DNA of 6,651 nt from an uncultured Eubacteriales bacterium (GCA_900321365.1 ONVT01000146.1:1-6651), one strand, 5' to 3'. Positions 1 through 5,399 are shown, counted from the stretch's first letter. Numbers and translations are program-made. Notes: generated by a model from the sequence alone, not told the origin.

Positions 1-423
1 GAGATCGACGAATTCCAGAAGGAACTGGCTCATGCGGCTATCGATGAGGGGGCGAACCTTGTTCTGGGAACCCACTCTCATGTCATTCAGGGAATCGAGA
101 AGTACAACGGCGCGTATATCGTGTACGGGCTTGCGAACTTCTGCTTCGGCGGAAATACCGATCCGACCTCCTATGACACAATAATCTGGCAGCAGACCTT
201 TACCCTGACGGCGGACGGCCTGGAATCAGAGGACGACATCGCGATCATACCGTGCCATGTCAGCGGCGACCTGGGCACCAATAACTATCAGCCGGTTCCG
301 GTTTCGGGAGATGCGGCAAACGCGATCATGCAGAGGATTGATGAGCTCAGTGCCCCGTTCGGCCAGAGTTATTCGATGTATATGGTGGACGGTACGCTGT
401 GGACCCAGGACAGCGGGAACTGA
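1..423 (+). CDS. CapA-family (PGA_cap) metallophosphoesterase-like protein, C-terminal part
   Basis: The frame is open from the first base to the TGA at 421-423, giving 140 residues; the start lies outside the window. Around residues 23-33 it reads GTHSHVIQGIE, followed by YNGAYIVYGLANFCFGG. This matches the end of the PGA_cap domain, where an HxH pair (His25, His27) normally binds metal and is followed by a 'GxxIxYSLGNFxF' strand. The family has a calcineurin-like phosphoesterase fold. Its best-known member, CapA, takes part in poly-gamma-glutamate capsule synthesis or export, but many clostridial paralogues have no assigned substrate. The last ~80 residues are a divergent tail without a motif I recognise. 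The family call rests on the HxH block and the NF strand. The exact role, and whether the N-terminus carries a membrane anchor or signal peptide, cannot be seen here. A terminator follows 73 bases downstream, so this is the end of its transcript. Confidence 0.82.
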   Translation, partial: EIDEFQKELAHAAIDEGANLVLGTHSHVIQGIEKYNGAYIVYGLANFCFGGNTDPTSYDTIIWQQTFTLTADGLESEDDIAIIPCHVSGDLGTNNYQPVPVSGDAANAIMQRIDELSAPFGQSYSMYMVDGTLWTQDSGN

Positions 424-496
424 TCCTGATTTCGCGGAATTCAACTGCGAGCGCATTTTTGCACTCAATCACATGATTTGTGCGATATAGCGAAAT

Positions 497-541
497 GCAC
501 CTGAGAAGAACCATGTTTTTCGTTCTTTTCAGGTGCTTTTT
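497..541 (+). terminator. Rho-independent terminator after the CapA-family gene
   Basis: A 14-bp stem pairs 497-510 (GCACCTGAGAAGAA) with 523-536 (TTCTTTTCAGGTGC) with a single G-T wobble and a 12-base loop. It is followed by TTTTT at 537-541. Three A residues at 493-495 precede the stem, so weak termination in the opposite direction is also possible. It closes the transcript of the upstream gene. Confidence 0.9.
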
Positions 542-566
542 CATTGGCCGGATGTCATTCTATACA
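538..566 (+). promoter_or_regulatory. Possible weak promoter overlapping the terminator tail
   Basis: TTTTCA at 538-543 and TATACA at 561-566 are 17 bases apart; each matches 4 of 6 positions of the -35 and -10 consensus. If it is used, the palindrome at 582-627 would be transcribed into the leader of the RAYT-like gene. It is a weaker candidate than the extended -10 at 619-627. Confidence 0.25.
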
Positions 567-581
567 AAACAGAACTGAAAG

Positions 582-627
582 ATTGTAAAGAAAGATGAGT
601 GATAAAACCAATCTTTTCTGATACAAT
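582..627. repeat. Imperfect inverted repeat upstream of the RAYT-like gene
   Basis: ATTGTA (582-587) pairs with TACAAT (622-627). AGAAAGAT (589-596) pairs with ATCTTTTCT (611-619) with one bulged T. Together these give about 14 paired positions around a 14-base AT-rich centre. The right arm coincides with the extended -10 element, so the structure could be an operator for that promoter. If transcribed from an upstream promoter it would form an RNA hairpin. There is no T-run after it, so it is not a terminator. Confidence 0.6.
619..627 (+). promoter_or_regulatory. Extended -10 promoter for the RAYT-like gene
   Basis: TGATACAAT fits the extended -10 form TGnTAnAAT exactly. No good -35 hexamer is present at the usual distance (599-604 is GTGATA), which is tolerated by extended -10 promoters. 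Transcription would begin near 634, giving a leader of about 80 bases before the ATG at 717. Its right half overlaps the inverted repeat at 582-627, which suggests regulated access. Confidence 0.5.
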
Positions 628-638
628 ATCGATCAATG

Positions 639-673
639 CATACGGAAAGACACGACATGCGTCTGCCTGTATG
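639..673 (+). other. Predicted stem-loop in the leader of the RAYT-like gene
   Basis: CATACGG (639-645) pairs with CCTGTATG (666-673) with one bulged T. Inside it AGACAC (648-653) pairs with GCGTCT (659-664) with one A-C mismatch around the loop GACAT. It begins about 5 bases after the expected transcription start and ends 43 bases before the start codon, so it would sit in the 5' untranslated region without covering the ribosome binding site (GGGAGA, 705-710). Confidence 0.45.
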
Positions 674-716
674 ATCTGACGGGTGGATAACAAACTGACA
701 GCGTGGGAGAAGACTT

Positions 717-1430
717 ATGGCAAAAAACAAAAAAACAGTAAATGAAAACAGGATGACCCTGCAGGTATTCTATGGAGATGTATGGATGAACAAGGGGATT
801 CTCACGAATGAGTGGGATAAAAAGATCTTCCTTTCATCCCTTGAGAAAGCCGGGACAATGTTCCGGATACAGATCTACGCTTTTTGTGTACTGAATGACA
901 GGATCAGGATCCTTGCGGGCGGAAAAGATGTAAAATGCCCTGTTGTACGCAGAATGCTGGAGACCACCTTCGAGGTGTTCGAGAGAGAAACCGGGCTGAT
1001 CGGTGAGGAGCATTCCATCCCGGCCGGAACCAGTTTCCGGGCAAATATTCTTCGGATCGATGACGAGACGGACGCGATGGCTGTGCTGCGGTATATTCAT
1101 CTGACTCCTCTCTCGGAGAAGTATGCGATCTGTCCGCAGGATTACTGGTGGACGAGCTATGGTGGCTATCGGAGACGCAATTATTGGAAGCTGCTGGATA
1201 TGACGCCTGCCATGCAGTACCTGTCAAGGATTGAAAAAGGCAGGGAAGTCCGTGAGCTGGTGGAATTCCACCGCAGGGGCGAGGCGCTTTTCAATCCCGT
1301 TCCTTCCTGCATTCAGAGGGGGGAATTCGAGCCTCTGCATGTGGACAGGAAAACGGCGCGTACTCCGGAAGTTTCGATAGAAAACGGAATCCTGGAAAAT
1401 TTTAATGAAACTTTTATGTCTCAAGCATGA
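717..1430 (+). CDS. RAYT/Y1_Tnp-like protein lacking catalytic residues (likely domesticated)
   Basis: The 237-residue protein has the architecture of REP-associated tyrosine transposases, single-strand DNA HUH enzymes related to the IS200 transposase. Signs of this are a strand reading YAFCVL (54-59), where the family has its 'A..LMPNHxHLL' block; an amphipathic helix at 77-94; RYIHLTP (125-131) for the usual 'RYIHLNP'; and DYWWTSYGGY (142-151) for 'DYxWSSYxxY'. The key residues are gone. The HUH block is NDRIRIL (60-66), with Arg62 and Arg64 in place of both histidines. The helix that should carry the nucleophile reads LETTFEVFERE, with Phe85 at the expected Tyr position, and there is no Tyr between residues 54 and 126. 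The frame is nonetheless intact and full length, with a ribosome binding site (GGGAGA, 705-710) 6 bases before ATG. Retention of the fold without catalysis suggests a DNA- or RNA-binding role. The role and target are unknown. No flanking transposon ends were seen. Confidence 0.75.
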   Translation: MAKNKKTVNENRMTLQVFYGDVWMNKGILTNEWDKKIFLSSLEKAGTMFRIQIYAFCVLNDRIRILAGGKDVKCPVVRRMLETTFEVFERETGLIGEEHSIPAGTSFRANILRIDDETDAMAVLRYIHLTPLSEKYAICPQDYWWTSYGGYRRRNYWKLLDMTPAMQYLSRIEKGREVRELVEFHRRGEALFNPVPSCIQRGEFEPLHVDRKTARTPEVSIENGILENFNETFMSQA

Positions 1431-1437
1431 CAGGGTG

Positions 1438-1451
1438 TGGTATGATATACC
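1438..1451 (+). promoter_or_regulatory. Extended -10 promoter with dyad, upstream of the lipoprotein gene
   Basis: TGGTATGAT at 1438-1446 matches the extended -10 form TGnTATnAT just after the RAYT-like stop codon; a convincing -35 is absent. The element is embedded in a short perfect dyad, GGTAT (1439-1443) and ATACC (1447-1451) separated by GAT, which could be a repressor site. Transcription would start near 1453, about 43 bases before the ATG at 1496. Confidence 0.5.
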
Positions 1452-1495
1452 AGATATAACGATTACCCTATGATTGCAACAGGAGAGATTTATCC

Positions 1496-2344
1496 ATGAG
1501 ATACACTTATCAGATCAGAAAGCATTTCAGCGTGGCAGCTGCGGCAGTTCTTTCCGCATGCATGTTATTCGGATGCACGAAAGCGGATGTTTCATCATCC
1601 TCCCAGAGTGCGTCCGGCAGCAACAGTGCTTCGCAGGGTACAGTGAGCAGTTCTACTTCAGATGGCTCTCTTGCGGGAGCCGGAAGTACTTCCGGAAAGA
1701 GCAGCCTGACTGTCTCTTCCGGACAGACTAAGGCTGCGGCCGATTCATCGGCAGACACCGGACAGAATACTTCTGCAGGCACCGGACAGGATACTTCTGC
1801 AGATACAGGCAAAGCTGTTCCGACAATTACGGGCCAGACTGCGCAGAATGTCAGCGGAACCACTACACCGGCCCAGCCGCAGGCTGCCGCCGCCCAGCCT
1901 CAGACGGACGCTGCGCCTGCTCCGGCTCAGGATCCGGCTCCAGAGGTCGTATCATCCTACACAGATGAGGCATTCAATGGTGAGTTTGAGAAGAGCGACG
2001 GCTCTGAAACGGTCGATATCGCGGTTGCCGGCGGCGGACTGATCAGCTTCCAGTTCTCTGCCAGCGGCATCGGCGCAACCGCGCAGGCCAGCGGGAGTTC
2101 GGCGGTCTATTACGGAGATGACGGATACGGTATCAATTTCGTGGTTTCCGGGGATGCGCTGAGTGTCTCCATTTCAGGCGCGGACGCATACCAGTCTGCC
2201 ATGAACGGCACCTACTACAGGGTGCTGGACGGGGCAGAAGAGTCCGTGGATGAAGAATACGATGACGAAGACGACGATGAATCGTATGAAGATGCTGACT
2301 GGGAAGAGGAAACCGACGTTTTTGAATTTGACTATGGTGTGTGA
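1496..2344 (+). CDS. Putative lipoprotein with Ser/Thr-rich linker and acidic C-terminal tail
   Basis: This 282-residue protein is not a family I recognise. It starts with a lipoprotein signal: a basic n-region (RYTYQIRKH), a hydrophobic core at 11-21, then LSAC (Cys22) and, five residues later, LFGC (Cys27). Either Cys could be the lipidated residue; LSAC fits the lipobox better. Residues 31-125 are a low-complexity Ser/Thr/Gly/Ala/Gln linker containing an 8-residue repeat (ADTGQNTS, AGTGQDTS, ADTG). Residues 125-149 are Pro/Ala/Gln-rich. A small domain at about 154-244 looks beta-rich (VDIAVAGGGLISFQF, YGINFVVSG, ALSVSISG) and ends NGTYYRV. The tail from 247 is extremely acidic (for example DEEYDDEDDDE at 252-262). 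The layout suggests a membrane-anchored protein holding a domain away from the surface. AGGAGA (1481-1486) lies 9 bases before the ATG and supports this start. The next gene, 124 bases on, also encodes an exported protein. Confidence 0.8.
   Translation: MRYTYQIRKHFSVAAAAVLSACMLFGCTKADVSSSSQSASGSNSASQGTVSSSTSDGSLAGAGSTSGKSSLTVSSGQTKAAADSSADTGQNTSAGTGQDTSADTGKAVPTITGQTAQNVSGTTTPAQPQAAAAQPQTDAAPAPAQDPAPEVVSSYTDEAFNGEFEKSDGSETVDIAVAGGGLISFQFSASGIGATAQASGSSAVYYGDDGYGINFVVSGDALSVSISGADAYQSAMNGTYYRVLDGAEESVDEEYDDEDDDESYEDADWEEETDVFEFDYGV
1751..1810 (+). repeat. 24-bp tandem repeat in the lipoprotein linker
   Basis: Two copies at 1751-1774 and 1775-1798 differ at only two positions (GCAGACACC or GCAGGCACC, CAGAAT or CAGGAT). 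They are followed by a partial third copy at 1799-1810. Each unit encodes A(D/G)TGQ(N/D)TS. The repeat is in frame, so copy-number change would alter linker length without breaking the protein. Confidence 0.85.
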
Positions 2345-2376
2345 TCTTTATTATTGAAAGAAAAGATGATCACACA
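2338..2376. repeat. Perfect 9-bp inverted repeat over the lipoprotein stop codon
   Basis: TGTGTGATC (2338-2346) is the exact reverse complement of GATCACACA (2368-2376), with 21 AT-rich bases between. The TGA stop codon (2342-2344) lies in the left arm. No T-run follows on either strand, so it is not a standard terminator. It may be a protein-binding site or an mRNA stem between the two exported-protein genes. Confidence 0.55.
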
Positions 2377-2468
2377 GCAAAGGCTGCGGGAACGCCGGGA
2401 TAAGACGATGAAGGATCTGTCCCGGACCGGAGAAACAAAACACCCATAACAGGAGGAGGTATTGATTT

Positions 2469-4013
2469 ATGAAAAAGATGAAACTGTTTCGTTCTGTACT
2501 GGCCGCAGGGATGGCGTTTGCCCTCTCAGCCGCCCCTTTGAGCGCCTTCGCTGAAACGGCCGGCGAGACGGAAGCGGCGGCGGTTCAGGAGACTTTAGGC
2601 GACTTTGCCGGAGCGTATACACCGTCAGCGTCAGAGTTTATTCTTCAGGCCGAATTCGGGGATGCGCTTTACAGCATGGCAGAGGAAAGCGGGCAGGATC
2701 TCAGCTGGCTGGAGAATGTCTCGGAATACTGCAAGATCGTTCCGGAAGAGAAAACAATGGACGTGGAGGTTATATCCGGTCTGAATGACACCACGCTGTG
2801 CACCCTGCTTGTCTCTCATGACTGGGCATCCGGCACGGTTTATATCAGCATTCCGGAGCTGTCTGACCAGACGGTCGCGATCAATCTGCAGGAGCTCATC
2901 GGCAGTGTGATGTCAGGCGGATCCCAGGGAGACAATTCCCAGGAGAGCATGATGGTGCAGATGGTCATGGGTGCTTTCATGCAGATCTACGGCCAGTTTG
3001 AAGAGTTCTTCAAGTCTCTGCCTGAGGATATCTGGCAGCAGGAGATTATGAATTATCTGACGCCGGTTATGAGCAGACTGCAGCAGAACGTTGAAGAGGG
3101 CGTTCTCACGGTTGGCGAACTGAGCGCGGATGTACAGGTTCAGACTATCTCCCTTCCGTCTGAGGCCATGAGTGATATCATTACCGATATGATAGATGCG
3201 GTTTCGAAGGACCAGCTGATCGAGAAGCTGCTTAAGAGCGATGCTGTGTCAAGTATCTTCAGCTTTATCTCCCAGACGTCGGGCGGACAGGTACAGATAA
3301 GCGGACAGGATCTTCTGGATCAGATGCGCGCAGCGCTTGATAATGTGTCAAAGGGCGATTTCTCGTCGATTCCCGGGATTGTCTTATCTGTACAGAGCAG
3401 CGAGGACGGGAGTGCCATCGGATTCTCCGTTTCCCTTGAGATGGGCGGAGAAGTCTATGACCTGATCACCTTCAAGGCGATCGCGGATGGTACGGAGCAT
3501 GCCTTCGAGCTTACCCCCGGGGCGGTCCTTCTGGCAATGGCCGGACTGAATTCGATCAGTTCCGCCGATCTTTTCGGAATGGGAAGCACCGCGGATGACA
3601 AACTGAATGAGGTTGTGGAACTGTTTGTGAACGACGAGGCCGTCGCTTCCTACACCATCACGGATTTCGACCTTGAAGCGATCCAGTACGGAGAGATGAT
3701 CGGAACCTTCCGCTGCGATGTGGGCGATCAGAGTGCTGAGCTTGTGTACAATGTCACAGACGAAGGCGTCCGGACAGTCGAGTACTATTTCAACGATGAG
3801 GTCTTCTATAATGTTTCCTTCTGGGCAGGAGAGGCTTATGACGATGAGATTGACAAGGTCGACCTGAAGAATGTGATAAAGATCACTTCTGTGGAGGATG
3901 CAAAAGCCTGGATTGAAACGATCGATATGGGAGCGTTATTCCAGGCGCTGGCTGAGGCAGGAGTACCGCTCTCTGAGACGGAGGCTTCTGAGACGGAGGC
4001 TCTCGCCGGCTGA
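2469..4013 (+). CDS. Secreted protein of unknown function with Sec signal peptide
   Basis: I do not recognise the family of this 514-residue protein. Residues 1-28 form a clear Sec signal peptide: MKKMKLFR, a hydrophobic core to about 22, and an AFA cleavage motif before Glu29. There is no lipobox, LPxTG motif or C-terminal membrane segment, so it is probably released or held non-covalently at the cell surface. The mature part is acidic. It begins with a Glu/Thr/Ala-rich stretch and ends with SETEASETEALAG from a 15-bp duplication. In between lie alternating strand-like segments (MDVEVISG, GTVYISIPEL, IGFSVSLEMGG, AELVYNVTDEG) and helical segments, including a Met-rich one at 161-183. Only three Cys occur (88, 111, 416). 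The overall look is of a beta-rich scaffold with helical insertions; no catalytic motif is evident. The ribosome binding site is very strong (AGGAGGAGGT, 2451-2460), 8 bases before ATG, suggesting high expression. Transcription may continue from the lipoprotein gene, since no good promoter is visible in the 124-base gap. Confidence 0.85.
   Translation: MKKMKLFRSVLAAGMAFALSAAPLSAFAETAGETEAAAVQETLGDFAGAYTPSASEFILQAEFGDALYSMAEESGQDLSWLENVSEYCKIVPEEKTMDVEVISGLNDTTLCTLLVSHDWASGTVYISIPELSDQTVAINLQELIGSVMSGGSQGDNSQESMMVQMVMGAFMQIYGQFEEFFKSLPEDIWQQEIMNYLTPVMSRLQQNVEEGVLTVGELSADVQVQTISLPSEAMSDIITDMIDAVSKDQLIEKLLKSDAVSSIFSFISQTSGGQVQISGQDLLDQMRAALDNVSKGDFSSIPGIVLSVQSSEDGSAIGFSVSLEMGGEVYDLITFKAIADGTEHAFELTPGAVLLAMAGLNSISSADLFGMGSTADDKLNEVVELFVNDEAVASYTITDFDLEAIQYGEMIGTFRCDVGDQSAELVYNVTDEGVRTVEYYFNDEVFYNVSFWAGEAYDDEIDKVDLKNVIKITSVEDAKAWIETIDMGALFQALAEAGVPLSETEASETEALAG
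3972..4001 (+). repeat. Perfect 15-bp tandem duplication near the secreted-protein C-terminus
   Basis: TCTGAGACGGAGGCT occurs at 3972-3986 and again, identical, at 3987-4001. It encodes SETEA twice, five codons before the stop. The lack of any difference between copies suggests a recent slippage event in a tolerant tail. Confidence 0.9.
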
Positions 4014-4038
4014 GCAGCTGCCGTAACTGTGTTAAGAC

Positions 4039-4068
4039 GCCCGGAACCGGAGACGGTTCCGGGCTTTT
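4039..4068 (+). terminator. Rho-independent terminator after the secreted-protein gene
   Basis: A perfect 11-bp GC-rich stem, GCCCGGAACCG (4039-4049) with CGGTTCCGGGC (4054-4064), closes on a GAGA tetraloop (GNRA type) and is followed by TTTT (4065-4068). It separates the exported-protein genes from sbcDC. Confidence 0.92.
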
Positions 4069-4076
4069 CAGACGGT

Positions 4077-4123
4077 TGAAGGTTCTGCCCCCGCCGCCTC
4101 GTGGCTGAGGGGCAGAACCTTCA
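4077..4123. repeat. Perfect 15-bp stem-loop immediately upstream of sbcD
   Basis: TGAAGGTTCTGCCCC (4077-4091) pairs perfectly with GGGGCAGAACCTTCA (4109-4123) around a 17-base loop, in which GCC-TCGT-GGC (4096-4105) could form a further small stem. There is no T-run after either arm, so it is not a terminator on either strand. The structure ends 6 bases before the sbcD ribosome binding site, so it would be in the leader of any sbcDC transcript that starts upstream of it. No clear promoter for sbcDC is visible between the terminator and this stem. Confidence 0.85.
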
Positions 4124-4129
4124 GCAATT

Positions 4130-4134
4130 GAGGA
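4130..4134 (+). promoter_or_regulatory. Ribosome binding site that fixes the sbcD start
   Basis: GAGGA lies 8 bases before the ATG at 4143. The in-frame GTG at 4101 sits in the loop of the 4077-4123 stem, has no such site, and would add 14 residues ahead of the conserved MKFFHIGDLH start of the family. Confidence 0.75.
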
Positions 4135-4142
4135 ACAGAAGG

Positions 4143-5399
4143 ATGAAATTCTTTCACATCGGGGACCTTCACTTTGGGAAGATGCTGCACAATATGCCTT
4201 TGACAGAGACAGACCAGGCCTTCTGGACAGAGCAGTTCCTCCATGCGGTGGATGAATACCAGGTGGACGCTGTCGTCATCGCCGGCGATATCTACGACCG
4301 CCGGGTGCCGCCCCAGGAGGCGATGCAGCTGTTTGACCACCTGCTCTGCTCTCTGGCCACCCGCGGGAAATATGTGTTTGTGATTCCGGGAAACCATGAC
4401 AGCGCCGTTCGGCTGTCTCATGTCAGCAGCCTGCTTGCGCAAAGCCGGATCTATATTGCCGGGCAGCTGCAGCGCAGCCTGCTTCATGTAACGGTCCCGG
4501 ATGCCGGAACGGATGTCACTTTCTGGCTGATGCCGTATATTTTCCCGAGAGCGGTGGCGGACAGGAGCGTATCGGACCGGGAAGAGATCTCCTCCTACGA
4601 TGAAGCGGCAAGGACGCTGCTGTCGATGCAGGAGATGGATGATAGTGCCTGCAACGTGCTGGTGGCGCACCAGAATGTACTCGCGCACGGCGTCCGCCCT
4701 GAACACAGCGAGTCTGAGACGATCATCGGCGGAATCGGGGAAATAGACTTTACGGCTTTTGACGCGTTTGAATATGTTGCCCTCGGACACATTCACAATG
4801 CCCAGAAGGTCGGGCGGGAGAGCGTGCGCTACTGTGGCTGCCCGCTGTATTATGACTTTTCCGAGATTGACAGGAGCAAGGACCTGACCCTGGTGACAAT
4901 CCGGTCGAAGGAAGAGATCTCGGTCGAGATGGTCCGGATTCCCCTTCTGCACCGCCTGCTCAGGAAGGAGGGAACGCTGGAGGAGCTGCTGGCGGAGGGA
5001 GATAGCATTGAGGAGAAGGATTCGTACTATGTCCAGTGTATTCTCAAAGACCGGCATGTTCCCCCGCGTGCCATGGAACAGCTCAGGGAAGTTTATGGTG
5101 ACAGCCTGGTCAATGTAAAGAGGGAGATCGTGGTGACAGAAGGCGATTCGCCGTGTGAGTCCGCTCAAAACGGTGCCCTTTCTATGAGTCTGGAGGATCA
5201 GTTCGGCCGGTTTTTCCAGGAGATGCAAAATGAGCTGCCTGACGCTGACCAGGAGGAACTGGTGCGGAAGATTCTGGAGCAGCAGGCACGCAGAAGCGGC
5301 GATTATGTACAGAAGGCGGGAGATGTCCCCAAAGAGGACTCGGAGGAACTGCTGGAGCTGCTCGGGCGCAAGTCTGCCGGTGGCAGACTTAAACCGTAA
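4143..5399 (+). CDS. sbcD: SbcD, nuclease subunit of the SbcCD (Mre11-Rad50-type) complex
   Basis: SbcD is the Mn-dependent phosphoesterase subunit of SbcCD. With SbcC it opens DNA hairpins, trims blocked double-strand ends and processes palindromes stalled in replication. All five phosphoesterase motifs are visible in the 418 residues: GDLHFGK (Asp8, His10), AGDIYDRR (Asp49), PGNHDS (Asn84 and catalytic His85), VAHQN (His176) and LGHIH (His216, His218). They are followed by the capping-domain strand RYCGCPLYYDFSEID (229-243), which has Cys where relatives usually have Ser (SGSPL). Length is close to the E. coli protein (about 400), and the C-terminal helical segment at 347-382 matches the region that docks on the SbcC coiled-coil base in the family. 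The start is chosen from the conserved N-terminus and the GAGGA site at 4130-4134. The stop is 28 bases before sbcC, as in a typical sbcDC operon. No defect is seen, so activity is expected. Confidence 0.96.
   Translation: MKFFHIGDLHFGKMLHNMPLTETDQAFWTEQFLHAVDEYQVDAVVIAGDIYDRRVPPQEAMQLFDHLLCSLATRGKYVFVIPGNHDSAVRLSHVSSLLAQSRIYIAGQLQRSLLHVTVPDAGTDVTFWLMPYIFPRAVADRSVSDREEISSYDEAARTLLSMQEMDDSACNVLVAHQNVLAHGVRPEHSESETIIGGIGEIDFTAFDAFEYVALGHIHNAQKVGRESVRYCGCPLYYDFSEIDRSKDLTLVTIRSKEEISVEMVRIPLLHRLLRKEGTLEELLAEGDSIEEKDSYYVQCILKDRHVPPRAMEQLREVYGDSLVNVKREIVVTEGDSPCESAQNGALSMSLEDQFGRFFQEMQNELPDADQEELVRKILEQQARRSGDYVQKAGDVPKEDSEELLELLGRKSAGGRLKP
5370..5390. repeat. Perfect 9-bp stem with 3-base loop at the end of sbcD
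   Basis: AAGTCTGCC (5370-5378) and GGCAGACTT (5382-5390) are exact reverse complements separated by GGT. The structure lies in the last codons of sbcD (encoding KSAGGRL), 7 to 9 bases before its stop codon, and 37 bases before the sbcC ATG. Without a T-run it is not a terminator. It may affect translation coupling or transcript stability between the two genes. Confidence 0.7.

Noticed and set aside
424..496. RNA gene or extra promoter in the gap after the CapA-family gene
   Set aside because: Only weak scattered complementarity (for example ATTTCGC 429-435 with GCGAAAT 490-496) was seen; this is ordinary 3' untranslated sequence leading to the terminator.
582..673. Possible transposon end or attachment site for the RAYT-like gene
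   Set aside because: No matching hairpin or direct repeat was found on the downstream side of the gene (1431-1495), so mobility cannot be supported.
1510..1863. 117-codon minus-strand frame opposite the lipoprotein linker
   Set aside because: It arises from the repetitive low-complexity coding sequence; the plus frame has a ribosome binding site, lipobox and coherent domain order.
2338..2376. CRP-type operator (TGTGA-N6-TCACA)
   Set aside because: The half-sites are similar but separated by 21 bases rather than 6, and the site is at the end of a gene, not at a promoter.
4101..4142. Upstream GTG start extending SbcD by 14 residues
   Set aside because: It lies in the loop of the 15-bp stem, lacks a ribosome binding site, and adds residues before the conserved N-terminus; the ATG at 4143 has GAGGA at the right distance.
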